DNA of 64,000 bases from Algibacter miyuki (GCF_042427745.1 NZ_JBHMFA010000005.1); one strand, 5' to 3'. Shown: positions 26,010-35,596, counted from the first letter of the stretch. Notes: generated by a model not told the origin, from the letters alone. Translations and numbers: made by a program.

Positions 26010-27284
26010 CTATACCGGAAACTTCGCTCTAATTTTATCCAAACATAAGTTATGGATACTTCCTGCATGCGTGTGTTTTTTAGAAGTATCTGGCACATAA
26101 GTTCCGTCTTGAACTTGCCCACCAATTTTTTGGTAAGCTTCTCTAAAACTTTGTCCTTCTACCACCAATGTATTGATGTTATCAACCGTAAATAAGTATT
26201 TATACAAATCGCTATTTACATCAATATCTTTTACAATAATTTGCTGAATAGAATAATTAAAAATGTCTAAAATGTCTTTTAATTCCTCAAAAGCAGCAAT
26301 CATGTTTTCTTTTAATAATTGGTAATCTCTGTGGTATCCACTTGGTAAATTATTGGTTATTAAAACCATTTCACCTTGTAAGGCTTGAATTTTATTACAT
26401 TTTCCTCGAATTAATTCAAAAACATCAGGATTTTTCTTGTGTGGCATAATGCTACTTCCCGTTGTTAATTCATCTGGAAAAGAAACAAATCCAAAATTCT
26501 GACTCATGTATAAACAGGTGTCCATCGCAAAACGAGACAATGTATTACACAAACTTCCTAAAGCCATAGCAATAGTACGCTCGTTTTTACCACGTCCCAT
26601 TTGTGCCGCAACCACATTATATTTAAGTGTTGCAAAGCCCATTTCTTTGGTTGTTAACTCTCTATCGATAGGGAAAGAACTTCCGTAACCAGCAGCCGAA
26701 CCTAACGGATTTTGATCTACCGTTTTTATAGCAGCATCTAGTAAAAACACGTCGTCTATCATTAATTCTGCATAAGCAGAAAACCACAATCCAAAAGATG
26801 ATGGCATAGCTACTTGCAAGTGCGTATAACCAGGTAAAACTTTATCTTTATACGTATCTGCTAAATCCAAAAGCGTATTAAAAAGTGTTTGTGTTTTATC
26901 TTTTATAACACTTAAATTGTCTTTGTAATATAAATGGCAAGCCACTAAAACTTGATCATTTCTAGAACGTGCTGTATGTATTTTTTTTCCAACTTCACCT
27001 AACGACTTCGTCAACTCAAACTCAATTTTAGAGTGAACATCCTCAAATTGAGCATCGATAACAAAAGTGCCGTTTTCAATTTGCTTTTCTAAAACTTGCA
27101 AACCACCCAATAAATCTACCAATTCTTCAACCGTAATAATCCCGATTTTTTGAAGCATTTTGGCATGTGCTCGCGATGCTATAACATCGTATTTCGCAAT
27201 ATGAATATCAATTTCTCTATCGTTTCCAACAGTAAATTGTTCTATTTTTTTATCTATCGATATACCTTTGTCCCAGAGTTTCAT
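26010..27284 (-). CDS. argH: Argininosuccinate lyase
   Basis: Splits argininosuccinate into arginine and fumarate, the last step of the pathway. The 424-residue protein is slightly shorter than the usual 460. Superfamily signatures are present: EDVHSKIEFEL (region C1), HTARSRNDQVLVAC, PGYTHLQVAMP (catalytic His region) and the mobile-loop signature GSSIMPHKKNPD with the catalytic serine. The C-terminal helical region ends THAGSIHNLCLDKIRAKFPV. It lies 113 bases after argE in the large operon; that gap carries a weak, degenerate hairpin-like sequence around 27300-27360. Confidence 0.95.
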   Translation of the reverse strand: MKLWDKGISIDKKIEQFTVGNDREIDIHIAKYDVIASRAHAKMLQKIGIITVEELVDLLGGLQVLEKQIENGTFVIDAQFEDVHSKIEFELTKSLGEVGKKIHTARSRNDQVLVACHLYYKDNLSVIKDKTQTLFNTLLDLADTYKDKVLPGYTHLQVAMPSSFGLWFSAYAELMIDDVFLLDAAIKTVDQNPLGSAAGYGSSFPIDRELTTKEMGFATLKYNVVAAQMGRGKNERTIAMALGSLCNTLSRFAMDTCLYMSQNFGFVSFPDELTTGSSIMPHKKNPDVFELIRGKCNKIQALQGEMVLITNNLPSGYHRDYQLLKENMIAAFEELKDILDIFNYSIQQIIVKDIDVNSDLYKYLFTVDNINTLVVEGQSFREAYQKIGGQVQDGTYVPDTSKKHTHAGSIHNLCLDKIRAKFPV

Positions 27285-27397
27285 TCTATTATTTTTTTGT
27301 TATTCCCATAAAAGCAGGAATCTTTTTATATGTTTATGAAAGCAGAAATTTCTACTTTCAATTTTAGTTAATACCACTACTTAAAAAAGGGTTCAGC

Positions 27398-28471
27398 TTA
27401 CGCAGGAAGTAAAACCCGATTTAACAATTCAACATAAATCTGTACGCCTTCTTCTATTTCGTTGACATAAATAAATTCGTCCGCCGAATGCGAGCGGGTG
27501 CTATCTCCTGGCCCTAATTTTAAACTCGGACACGTAAGCACGGCTTGATCGGATAATGTTGGTGAGCCATAGGTTGTGCGTCCCATAGCAATACCTGCCT
27601 TAACTAAGGCATGATCGATTGGAATAGATGATGAATTCAAACGTAAACTGCGCGCCTTAATACTTGTTACCGGTGCGCTTTGTTCTAAAATTTCAGCAAC
27701 TTCTTTATTGCTGTAAGCATCGTTTACACGAACATCAATAACTAAATCGACGTGCGCTGGCACCACATTATGTTGTGATCCTGCTTTTATTTGAGTCACT
27801 GTCAATTTAACATCTCCTAAAGCTTCTGAGCCTTTTTCAAACTTCAAATCTTTAAACCATTGTAAGGCTTCTATCGTGTTATAAATGGCGTTATTATCGT
27901 TTGGATGTGCGGCGTGACTTGGCGTACCTTCTACAACCGCATCGAAAACTACAAGTCCTTTTTCGGCGACAGCCAAATTCATTAAAGTAGGTTCGCCAAC
28001 AATGGCAACATCTACCTTAGGAATAACCGCCAACATACTATTTAGCCCGTTTGGCCCGCTGCTCTCTTCTTCCGCGGAAGCGACAACAACTAGGTTATAT
28101 TTTAAATTTTCGTGATTGTAAAAATGTGTAAATGTTGCAATTAACGACACCAAACAACCGCCTGCATCATTACTACCTAAACCAAATAACTTACCATCTT
28201 CTACAATAGCTTTTAAAGGATCTTTAGTGTAAGCCGAATTTGGTTTTACAGTATCGTGGTGCGAATTTAACAACAGTGTTGGTTTACTTTCATCGAAGTG
28301 TTTATTAACTGCCCAAACGTTATTTTTTGTGCGTTTAAAATCAATTTCGTAGCGTTTAAACCAATCTTCTATATGTGCTGCTGTAACATCTTCTTCCGAA
28401 GAAAAAGATTGCGTTTCTATCAGTTTTTTTAAAAGCGCAATAGCATCACTCGTTAATTTCTCTAGTCCCAT
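27398..28471 (-). CDS. argE: N-acyl-ornithine/citrulline deacylase (M20 peptidase family)
   Basis: Removes the acyl group from the N-acylated intermediate. The 357-residue protein belongs to the M20 dizinc family: LLLNSHHDTVKP (zinc-binding His and Asp), GLGSNDAGGCLVS (bridging Asp), VVVASAEEESSGPNG (catalytic Glu) and a dimerisation domain in the middle. In Bacteroidota the transcarbamylase acts on acylornithine, so the natural substrate here is probably acylcitrulline (acetyl or succinyl) rather than acylornithine; that is inferred from argF' nearby. It begins one base after argB ends. Confidence 0.9.
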   Translation of the reverse strand: MGLEKLTSDAIALLKKLIETQSFSSEEDVTAAHIEDWFKRYEIDFKRTKNNVWAVNKHFDESKPTLLLNSHHDTVKPNSAYTKDPLKAIVEDGKLFGLGSNDAGGCLVSLIATFTHFYNHENLKYNLVVVASAEEESSGPNGLNSMLAVIPKVDVAIVGEPTLMNLAVAEKGLVVFDAVVEGTPSHAAHPNDNNAIYNTIEALQWFKDLKFEKGSEALGDVKLTVTQIKAGSQHNVVPAHVDLVIDVRVNDAYSNKEVAEILEQSAPVTSIKARSLRLNSSSIPIDHALVKAGIAMGRTTYGSPTLSDQAVLTCPSLKLGPGDSTRSHSADEFIYVNEIEEGVQIYVELLNRVLLPA

Positions 28472-28472
28472 T

Positions 28473-29252
28473 TTATAAGGTTATTGTTGTGAAATTATTA
28501 TTTTCTTGGGTTAACATCGCTGTGTTTCCCATGTTTATATTTTTGACACCGTTACGTAAAGCATCGAAGCAATTTTCTAACTTCGGAAGCATGCCATCAG
28601 CAATAATACCACGATCTAACAAATCTTTATAAGTATTAGAATCGATGTGTTTTATTACTGAATTTTTATCGTTAATATCTTCTAAAACACCATTCAATTC
28701 AAAACAGTAATAAATTGAAGTCTCATACAAGGCACTCATACCAACCGCAACTTGCGAAGTAATAGTATCCGCATTGGTATTTAATAATTGTCCGTTTCCA
28801 TCGTGCGTAATTGCACAGAAAACAGGTGTGAAATCGGCTTGAATTAATTTATCTATAGATTGATGAGCTACCTGTTTTACATCGCCTACAAAACCAAAAT
28901 CGATATCTTTTACCGGACGTTTTACGGACTTAATGGCATTAATATCTGCGCCTGTTAAGCCAATTGCGTCGGTGTTTAAAGCTTGTAATTTTGCGACTAC
29001 ATTTTTATTTACTAAACCACCATAAACCATGGTAATCACCTCTAAAGTTTCAGCATCGGTAATACGACGCCCGTTAACCATTTGCGATTCTATACCCAGT
29101 TTTGACGCGATATGTGTAGCCCGTTTTCCGCCGCCATGCACCAAAATTTTCTTGCCTTCTAAATTAGAAAACAATTTGAGAAAAGCATTTAAAGCCGTTT
29201 CATCTTCAATGATATTTCCTCCTATTTTTACTATCGATAATTTTTCTTTCAT
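28473..29252 (-). CDS. argB: N-acyl-glutamate kinase
   Basis: Phosphorylates N-acylglutamate with ATP. The 259-residue amino-acid-kinase-fold protein starts MKEKLSIVKIGGNIIEDE and has LVHGGGKRATHIASKLGI and LNTNADTITSQVAVGM in the expected places. It lies in the arg operon immediately after argF' (adjacent without spacing) and one base before argE, indicating translational coupling. Whether acetyl- or succinylglutamate is the substrate should match the transcarbamylase; relatives in Bacteroides are believed to use the succinyl form. Confidence 0.92.
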   Translation of the reverse strand: MKEKLSIVKIGGNIIEDETALNAFLKLFSNLEGKKILVHGGGKRATHIASKLGIESQMVNGRRITDAETLEVITMVYGGLVNKNVVAKLQALNTDAIGLTGADINAIKSVKRPVKDIDFGFVGDVKQVAHQSIDKLIQADFTPVFCAITHDGNGQLLNTNADTITSQVAVGMSALYETSIYYCFELNGVLEDINDKNSVIKHIDSNTYKDLLDRGIIADGMLPKLENCFDALRNGVKNINMGNTAMLTQENNNFTTITL

Positions 29253-30191
29253 CTATAAGTCTTCTAAGATCTTCTTTAGCACTAATTGCGCGGCATACGT
29301 TCGGTTATTGGCTTGCTGAATAACTAAAGAGCTATCACTATCTAAAACAGCGTCTTCTACAACTAAATTTCGTCTCACCGGTAAACAGTGCATAAATTTA
29401 GCATCACCTATTTTATCTTTAGTAATCATCCATTCAGGATCAATATTATCCACTAAACCGTAATCTTCATAAGAACTCCAGTTTTTTGTATATATAAAAT
29501 CGGCGTCTTTAAAGGCCTCTTCTTGATTGTGATAAATTGGCGTATCTCCAGTAATTTCCGGATTTAAATTATAACCTTCCGGGTTTGCTATTACAAACTC
29601 TACATCCATTTTTCTCATGGCTTGTGTAAAACTATTTGCAACAGCGTGTGGCAACGCTTTTATGTGTGGCGCCCAACTTAAAACCACTTTTGGTTTAGAT
29701 ACCTTAGCGTGTTCTGAAATTGTAATCGCATCGGTTAAACCTTGCAACGGGTGGCCTGTAGCGCTTTCCATACTTACCACAGGAACGGAAGCAAACTTTT
29801 TAAAAGACTCTAAAACATATTCACTTTCATCCAATTCTCTATCGGTTAGACTAGGAAATGCACGCACTGCAATAATATCGCAATATTGAGACACTACAGC
29901 TGCAGCTTCTTTAATATGTTCAGCCGTGCTACCATTCATTACTGTGCCATCTCCAAATTCGATTCCCCAAGCATCGCCAGAAACATTCATTACAATCGGG
30001 TTCATACCCAAATTCAAAGCTGCTTTTTGCGTGCTTAAACGCGTACGCAAACTCGAATTAAAAAATAACAACCCAATGGTTTTATTTTTTCCTAATTCAA
30101 TGTTTTGTAATGGATTTTTCTTTAAACCTTTCGCTTCTTCTATCCAAGAATTGATGTTATCGATATCGTTTATGGATGTGTAATGTTTCAT
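29253..30191 (-). CDS. argF': N-acyl-L-ornithine transcarbamylase (ArgF' type)
   Basis: Carbamoylates N-acylornithine, giving N-acylcitrulline, the step that defines the Bacteroidota and Xanthomonas arginine route. The 312-residue protein has the carbamoyl phosphate loop FFNSSLRTRLSTQKAALNLG, where ordinary OTCs have S-T-R-T, plus ESATGHPLQGLTD, SWAPHIKALPHAV and the signature FMHCLPVRRN. It aligns without gaps to the Bacteroides fragilis succinylornithine enzyme as I remember it, through residue 90. That position is Pro in the succinyl enzyme and Glu in the acetyl enzyme of Xanthomonas; here it is Ala (GSTAEHIKEAA). Substrate is therefore not settled, with succinyl somewhat favoured. Confidence 0.93.
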   Translation of the reverse strand: MKHYTSINDIDNINSWIEEAKGLKKNPLQNIELGKNKTIGLLFFNSSLRTRLSTQKAALNLGMNPIVMNVSGDAWGIEFGDGTVMNGSTAEHIKEAAAVVSQYCDIIAVRAFPSLTDRELDESEYVLESFKKFASVPVVSMESATGHPLQGLTDAITISEHAKVSKPKVVLSWAPHIKALPHAVANSFTQAMRKMDVEFVIANPEGYNLNPEITGDTPIYHNQEEAFKDADFIYTKNWSSYEDYGLVDNIDPEWMITKDKIGDAKFMHCLPVRRNLVVEDAVLDSDSSLVIQQANNRTYAAQLVLKKILEDL

Positions 30192-30248
30192 TTTCTGAAT
30201 GTCTTTATTATTTTATTTACACGCTAAATTAACGTTGTAAATGTGTAC

Positions 30249-31013
30249 TTATTTTATTTTGGTAAACGGCACTTTATCATCAAAAGCATTGACTATAAAA
30301 TGGTCTTCTAAACCGTTTACAATCCATGTTTCAATATTTGAATTTTTAGCTACTTCTGCAGCTTCAATTTTAGATTGCATGCCACCTGTACCGTGAGACG
30401 ATTTTGAATCGACTACTTGACGTCTCAAATCATCAAAATCTAAAACCTCTCTAATGGTTTCTGGCGTATTGCTTTTTATCGATTCCTTGGTATAAATACC
30501 ATGAGTATTTGTGGCTATAATTAATAAATCGACTTCTAAAAGCGAAGCCGTTAATGCCGCTAATTTATCGTTATCTCCAAACTTAATTTCATCGGTTGCT
30601 ACCGTATCATTCTCATTAATAATAGGAATGTAATTATTTTGAACCAACACATTTATGGTGTTCACAATATTGGTTTTACTTTCCTGTTTTTCAAAATCGG
30701 AATAAGACAGTAAACACTGCGATGTTAACAACCCGTAATCTCTAAAAATTTCTTGATAAATACGAATTAAATGTGGCTGCCCGATAGACGCTAAGGCTTG
30801 TTTTACAAATACCTCCTCTTGCTTACTTTCCAATTTTACAAACTGTTTTGCTGCAGCAATGGCGCCAGAACTAACAATAACAAACTCGCAAGTATCTTGA
30901 AGTTTTGCAATTTGACTTGCCATATCTTCAATTTTACCTCTCGAAATATAATTGGTTTCTTTGGTGAGCGTGTTGGAGCCCACTTTTAGTAAAATTCGTT
31001 TTTTCTTCTGCAT
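30249..31013 (-). CDS. proB: Glutamate 5-kinase, without PUA domain
   Basis: First enzyme of proline synthesis. The 254-residue protein consists of the amino-acid-kinase domain only: KKRILLKVGSNTLTKE, FVIVSSGAIAAAKQF, PIINENDTVATDEIKFGDND and SHGTGGMQSKIEAAEVA. The C-terminal PUA domain of the E. coli enzyme (367 residues) is absent, so feedback behaviour may differ. It starts one base after proA ends and is followed by argF', placing proline synthesis in the middle of the arginine operon. Confidence 0.94.
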   Translation of the reverse strand: MQKKKRILLKVGSNTLTKETNYISRGKIEDMASQIAKLQDTCEFVIVSSGAIAAAKQFVKLESKQEEVFVKQALASIGQPHLIRIYQEIFRDYGLLTSQCLLSYSDFEKQESKTNIVNTINVLVQNNYIPIINENDTVATDEIKFGDNDKLAALTASLLEVDLLIIATNTHGIYTKESIKSNTPETIREVLDFDDLRRQVVDSKSSHGTGGMQSKIEAAEVAKNSNIETWIVNGLEDHFIVNAFDDKVPFTKIK

Positions 31014-31014
31014 C

Positions 31015-32223
31015 TTATCTTATTTGCCCGTTTCCGTGAACATACCATTTGTTTGTTACCAAATGCTGTAAACCAATAGGTCCGCGTTGGTGTAATTTAT
31101 CGGTACTTATGGCCAATTCGCCTCCTAAACCAAGTTGACCACCATCAGTAAAACGTGTGGATGCATTATGATAAACTGCCGCTGTATCTACATTTTCCAT
31201 AAACACTTTAGCTTCCTCGTTATTTGTAGTTACAATAACAGATGAATGCCCACCAGAATATTTATTAATCATGCCAATAGTATCTTGATTGGATGCTATT
31301 TCTCCAATAAGAATTTTATAATCTAAAAATTCTTTATACCAAATATCGTCTGAAGTAATGGCTTCCACTTCATGATTTTTAGAAATGTTAGCATCTCCTA
31401 AAACTTCAATATTAGTCTCTTTTAATTTTGTAATTAATCGATTTACAAAGGCATCTTTATCTGCTAGATTTTGGTCAATTAAAATCTTATCAACCGCATT
31501 ACAAGCCGAAATTTTAGATTTCCCATTCATGATAAGATCAATAGCAATATCTAAATCGGCATCTTTATGCACATAAACAAAATTATTACCACGTCCAGAA
31601 ATAATCACCGGACAAGTAGCGTGTTCCTTTACAAAAGCAATTAAACGCTCACCTCCACGTGGCACAATTAAATCGACTTTTTGTGTTGGTTTCTCTAAAA
31701 AAGCTTGTGTTTCTGTTCTGTTGAATTGTAAATATTCTACCCAATCAGCTGATGCGCCTTCCTCTTTTAAAGCTTGGTGCCAGAGTTCTACAATTTTTAA
31801 GTTTGATTTTAAAGATTCTTTTCCGCCTTTTAATAAAATTTTATTACCCGATTTAAAAGCAATACCAGCCGCTTCAACAGTAACATCTGGGCGCGATTCA
31901 TATATAATTAAAACCGTACCAAACGATGCTGTTTTATTATAAACCTGCATCCCGTTATCATGCTTAAAACTGAAACGCTCTACACCTACAGGATCATCTT
32001 GCGATGCTAAATGCTTAACGGATTTAATCATTTCATCAACCTTAAAATCGTCAACTTTTAAACGGTCGAACATCGAAATATCCTCACCTTTATACGCTTC
32101 TAAATCTGTTTTGTTAATGTTAATAATAGCCTCACGTTCTTGCTCTAATAGCACAGCCATTTTAAGCAAAACCGCATTTCTTGTTTCTATGGATAATAAG
32201 GTGTTCATTTTTTTAGTGTTCAT
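31015..32223 (-). CDS. proA: Gamma-glutamyl phosphate reductase
   Basis: Reduces glutamyl 5-phosphate to the semialdehyde with NADPH. The 402-residue protein shows the ALDH-like fold with the motif LIVPRGGERLIAFVKEHATCPVI, the active-site cysteine in KISACNAVDKILID and the C-terminal TDGGQLGLGGELAISTDKLH. The annotated start MNTKKMNTLL has a second ATG five codons later (32208); either is possible. A 123-base gap separates it from argD upstream, and the stop is one base before proB. Confidence 0.94.
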   Translation of the reverse strand: MNTKKMNTLLSIETRNAVLLKMAVLLEQEREAIININKTDLEAYKGEDISMFDRLKVDDFKVDEMIKSVKHLASQDDPVGVERFSFKHDNGMQVYNKTASFGTVLIIYESRPDVTVEAAGIAFKSGNKILLKGGKESLKSNLKIVELWHQALKEEGASADWVEYLQFNRTETQAFLEKPTQKVDLIVPRGGERLIAFVKEHATCPVIISGRGNNFVYVHKDADLDIAIDLIMNGKSKISACNAVDKILIDQNLADKDAFVNRLITKLKETNIEVLGDANISKNHEVEAITSDDIWYKEFLDYKILIGEIASNQDTIGMINKYSGGHSSVIVTTNNEEAKVFMENVDTAAVYHNASTRFTDGGQLGLGGELAISTDKLHQRGPIGLQHLVTNKWYVHGNGQIR

Positions 32224-32346
32224 TTTTTATTAGTAAACAATATGCCGTCTACCGTAATCCGTACAAAGATTTTGAAAAGTATAAATTAAGCCATTCTCCT
32301 ATTTCATCAATATTTGTTCTATTTCCTTTTCTCTTTATTCTATATT

Positions 32347-33501
32347 TTAATTTTCCACTTCCAATTCTTCAACCTCACTTAAAACTTCAACTAAAGCTTC
32401 AAAAAACATATTAATATGCTCTTTTCTAATGGTTAATGGAGGTAAAATTCTCAGTAACTTTTTATTGGAAGCACCACCAGTAAAGATATGGTGGTTATAT
32501 ATTAATTCTTTGCGTAACTCGCCTACTTCGAAATCAAATTCTAAACCAAGCATAAGTCCTTTTCCTTTAATATTTTTTATCTGCGGGATGGTTTTAGCTA
32601 TTTTTATGAAATACTCAGACATGACATTGACGTTACTCATAAGGTCTTGTTTCTCAATCACATTTAAAACCGATAAACCTGCAGCACAAGCCAAGTGATT
32701 TCCACCAAACGTGGTACCTAACATCCCAAATTTAGCTTCAATGATCGGGTGAATTAAAATGCCTCCTATTGGAAAACCATTCCCCATACCCTTTGCTATC
32801 GAAATAACATCTGGCGTTACATTATAATGTTGAAAAGCAAAGAATTTTCCCGAACGGCCATAACCCGATTGTACCTCATCGGCAATAAAAAATGTATTGT
32901 TTGCTTTACAAAGCTGATCAACGGTTTCGAAAAATTCAGCAGTACCTTGATCCAATCCACCAACGCCCTGAATAAACTCGACAATAACAGCACAAACATC
33001 GCCCTTTTCTAACTCACGTTTCACCCCTTCAATATCATTTAAAGGCAAAATAGTTACAGCTTGTTGCGCGTTAATTGGCGCTATAATGTTTTTATTATCG
33101 GTTGCTGCAACAGCTGCCGACGTTCTTCCGTGAAACCCATTACTAAAGGCAATAACACGTTTTTTATCTGTTTTAAAAGAGGCTAATTTTAAAGCGTTCT
33201 CATTAGCTTCTGCTCCCGAATTACATAAAAACAACTCATACCCTTCACAACCAGAAAGCGCTTCAAGTCTGTCGGCTAATTCTACCTGTAACGGATTTTG
33301 AATCGCATTCGAATAAAAACCTAACGTAGCCACTTGTTCCGATATAGCATCAACATATTCAGGATGTGCATGCCCAATTGAAATTACGGCATGACCACCA
33401 TAAAGGTCTAAATATTCGGTTCCTTTTTCATCATAAACATAAATGCCTTTGCCTGAAACAGGTGTAACATTATACAACGGATATACATTAAATAGTGGCA
33501 T
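32347..33501 (-). CDS. argD: Acylornithine aminotransferase
   Basis: PLP aminotransferase making N-acylornithine from the semialdehyde and glutamate. The 384-residue class III enzyme has YLDLYGGHAVISIGHAHP, LFLCNSGAEANENALKLA, the Asp of the PLP site in FFIADEVQSGYGRSG and the PLP lysine in ISIAKGMGNGFPIG. It might also act as ornithine aminotransferase, given its place between proC and proA, but neighbours such as argC fit acylornithine best. It begins two bases after proC ends. Confidence 0.92.
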   Translation of the reverse strand: MPLFNVYPLYNVTPVSGKGIYVYDEKGTEYLDLYGGHAVISIGHAHPEYVDAISEQVATLGFYSNAIQNPLQVELADRLEALSGCEGYELFLCNSGAEANENALKLASFKTDKKRVIAFSNGFHGRTSAAVAATDNKNIIAPINAQQAVTILPLNDIEGVKRELEKGDVCAVIVEFIQGVGGLDQGTAEFFETVDQLCKANNTFFIADEVQSGYGRSGKFFAFQHYNVTPDVISIAKGMGNGFPIGGILIHPIIEAKFGMLGTTFGGNHLACAAGLSVLNVIEKQDLMSNVNVMSEYFIKIAKTIPQIKNIKGKGLMLGLEFDFEVGELRKELIYNHHIFTGGASNKKLLRILPPLTIRKEHINMFFEALVEVLSEVEELEVEN

Positions 33502-33503
33502 AG

Positions 33504-34298
33504 CTAATTATTTTTTATCTGGTTAATTTTCTCGAAAGATGCATTTATTCCTTTTATAAGCGACGAACTTAAACCGCGGTGTTCCATTTCATTCAAACCT
33601 TCAATAGTACAACCACTAGGCGTTGTAACACGGTCTATTTCTTCTTCTGGGTGTTTCCCCGATTGTTTCAATAAACTAGCAGCACCAAAACAGGTTTGCA
33701 TGGCTAGTTGATGTGCTTCGTGCGCCTCAAAACCTAACTGAACAGCACCTTGCGTAGTTGCACGAATTAAGCGCATCCAAAAGGCAATACCACTAGCACA
33801 AATTACTGTAGCTGCTTGCAATTGTTCCTCCGGAATTTCTAATGACGTTCCCATACTATTAAAAATAGTAATTGCTAAGTCAATTTTTTCCTTTCCTTTT
33901 TTGTTGGTCGAAATACAAGTCATTGATTGTCCCACAGACGCCGCAGTATTTGGCATAGCACGCACCACGTAACTATCTTCACCAACAATAGCCTCAATTC
34001 TGGCTATAGCAAAACCGGTAATTACCGAAATTAAAATATGATCCTTACTTAAATGTGGTTTCAGGTCGTTTAATATCCCTTCAAAATGTCTCGGTTGAAT
34101 AGCAAAAATAACAATATCTGCATGTTTTACCGCCTCAACATTATCTGTAGTTAACGTTACTTTTTCCGAATGATCAAATTCTTTTAAAGCGCTTAAGTTT
34201 CGTTTTGTTAAATACAAACTCGTCAACGCTTCCGAAGTTAACAAACCCTTCGCAATGGACTGGCCTAAACTTCCCGCACCAATAATGGCTACCTTCAT
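33504..34298 (-). CDS. proC: Pyrroline-5-carboxylate reductase
   Basis: Last step of proline synthesis. The start was moved to the ATG at 34296-34298 because the Rossmann motif MKVAIIGAGSLGQSIAKGLL begins there; an upstream ATG at 34340 would add 14 residues of unlikely sequence. The resulting protein of 264 residues carries VIFAIQPRHFEGIL, VVRAMPNTAASVGQSMT (family signature) and the C-terminal helical dimerisation domain with VTTPSGCTIEGLNEME. It lies between argC (261-base gap holding repeat copy C) and argD. Confidence 0.93.
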   Translation of the reverse strand: MKVAIIGAGSLGQSIAKGLLTSEALTSLYLTKRNLSALKEFDHSEKVTLTTDNVEAVKHADIVIFAIQPRHFEGILNDLKPHLSKDHILISVITGFAIARIEAIVGEDSYVVRAMPNTAASVGQSMTCISTNKKGKEKIDLAITIFNSMGTSLEIPEEQLQAATVICASGIAFWMRLIRATTQGAVQLGFEAHEAHQLAMQTCFGAASLLKQSGKHPEEEIDRVTTPSGCTIEGLNEMEHRGLSSSLIKGINASFEKINQIKNN

Positions 34299-34370
34299 AA
34301 TGCTAAATTTTATGTCTTTGTCATCACATTTCTGCAACAATAAAAAACCTCTTTTTCAAGTGTTATTTTT

Positions 34371-34460
34371 GGGCGTTTCCCGAAAAAGGGTCGGGCTTTT
34401 ACTACTCGCTCCTTCCCAAAAGGTCAGGGAGCTCAAACATACCGTTCAATCCCTAACGCA
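34371..34460 (+). repeat. Dispersed structured repeat, copy C
   Basis: Left edge GGGCGTT, hairpin CCC-GAAAAA-GGG, TCGGGCTTT, a diverged centre and right edge CAATCCCTAACGCA. GCGTT/AACGC pair at the ends as in copy B. The central GGATGCCGCAT box is altered here. It sits inside the arg/pro operon between argC and proC, antisense to transcription. Confidence 0.65.
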
Positions 34461-34525
34461 CCACTGTTCTGTGTTTACTCAAATGTTAAAACAATTCAGT
34501 AAAAAAAAGGAAACAACTTCTATAA

Positions 34526-34545
34526 ATTTCCGTCTTCACGGAAAT
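34526..34545. repeat. Short palindromic hairpin, partner of repeat copy C
   Basis: Hairpin ATTTCCGT-CTTC-ACGGAAAT followed by AAAAAACC, equivalent to the one at 4797-4816 with one base pair exchanged in both arms. Confidence 0.7.
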
Positions 34546-34558
34546 AAAAAACCATATT

Positions 34559-35542
34559 CTAAAAATACGTAGCCTTTAAACCCAAGCCCGTAGTTTCCTC
34601 TAAACCAAACATTAAGTTCATATTTTGAACTGCTTGTCCCGAAGCACCTTTTAATAAATTATCAATTACACTTGTAACTAATAATTTACCATTATGCATA
34701 TGTAAATGTATTAAACATTTATTGGTATTTACCACTTGTTTTAAATGTAATTCTTCATCGGACACAAAAGTAAACGCTGCATCTTCATAAAATGCTTTGT
34801 ATAATGCCTTAGCGCCTTCAAGCGTTCCTGAATAATCGGTGTAAAGTGTTGCAAAAATACCTCTAGAAAAATTTCCGCGATTTGGCATAAATAAAATTTC
34901 CGAAGAAAAATTGTTTTGTAATTGCTTAACCGATTGATTAATTTCTCCTAAATGCTGATGCGTGAAAGGTTTATAGTACGAAAAATTATTATCACGCCAC
35001 GTATAATGCGTAGTTGCAGATAACGAAGTTCCTGCTCCAGTAGCGCCAGTTACCGCATTAATATGCACATCTTTACTTAATACACCCTCGTTTGCCAATG
35101 GCAATAAGGCGAGTTGAATGGCCGTTGCAAAACAACCAGGATTGGCAATATAATTTGCCGTTTCAATGGTTGGTCTCTGTAATTCTGGTAAACCGTAAAC
35201 AAATGTTTTACCTTCAAAAACCTTATCGGCTTCTAGTCTAAAATCATTTCCTAAATCGATAATTTTGGTATTATCAGAAAATTTGTTAGCCGATAAAAAC
35301 TTCACCGAATTTCCGTGTCCTAAACATAAAAACAAAACATCAACCTCTGGATTTACAGTATCGGTAAATTCTTGATCTAATGACCCCACTAAATCCTGAT
35401 GTATTTTACTTATTTTATTTCCGGCATTCGATGTGCTAAACACAAAATTTATATTTGTATTTGGGTGATGGATTAATAAACGAATTAACTCACCAGCCGT
35501 ATAGCCCGCACCTCCAATAATTCCAACTTCAATATTTTTCAT
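34559..35542 (-). CDS. argC: N-acyl-gamma-glutamyl-phosphate reductase
   Basis: Reduces N-acylglutamyl phosphate to the semialdehyde with NADPH. The 327-residue protein begins with the NADP motif VGIIGGAGYTAGELIRLL and contains the catalytic cysteine in ANYIANPGCFATAIQLAL, then TGATGAGTSLSATTHY and the histidine-bearing THQHLGEI. Length and motifs are those of type 1 ArgC. It follows argG by 54 bases in the operon. Confidence 0.94.
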   Translation of the reverse strand: MKNIEVGIIGGAGYTAGELIRLLIHHPNTNINFVFSTSNAGNKISKIHQDLVGSLDQEFTDTVNPEVDVLFLCLGHGNSVKFLSANKFSDNTKIIDLGNDFRLEADKVFEGKTFVYGLPELQRPTIETANYIANPGCFATAIQLALLPLANEGVLSKDVHINAVTGATGAGTSLSATTHYTWRDNNFSYYKPFTHQHLGEINQSVKQLQNNFSSEILFMPNRGNFSRGIFATLYTDYSGTLEGAKALYKAFYEDAAFTFVSDEELHLKQVVNTNKCLIHLHMHNGKLLVTSVIDNLLKGASGQAVQNMNLMFGLEETTGLGLKATYF

Positions 35543-35596
35543 TCTATATATTTTATAGAGCTGTTAAATTAAAAAAAATAACAGCTCCAGATACTT

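Noticed and set aside
27300..27360. Possible further copy of the short hairpin repeat between argE and argH
   Set aside because: The sequence (TTCCCATAAAAGCAGGAAT) only loosely resembles the hairpin and the arms do not pair well.
32429..32698. 89-codon plus-strand ORF opposite argD
   Set aside because: Shadow of argD; Phe/Leu-rich composition typical of antisense frames.
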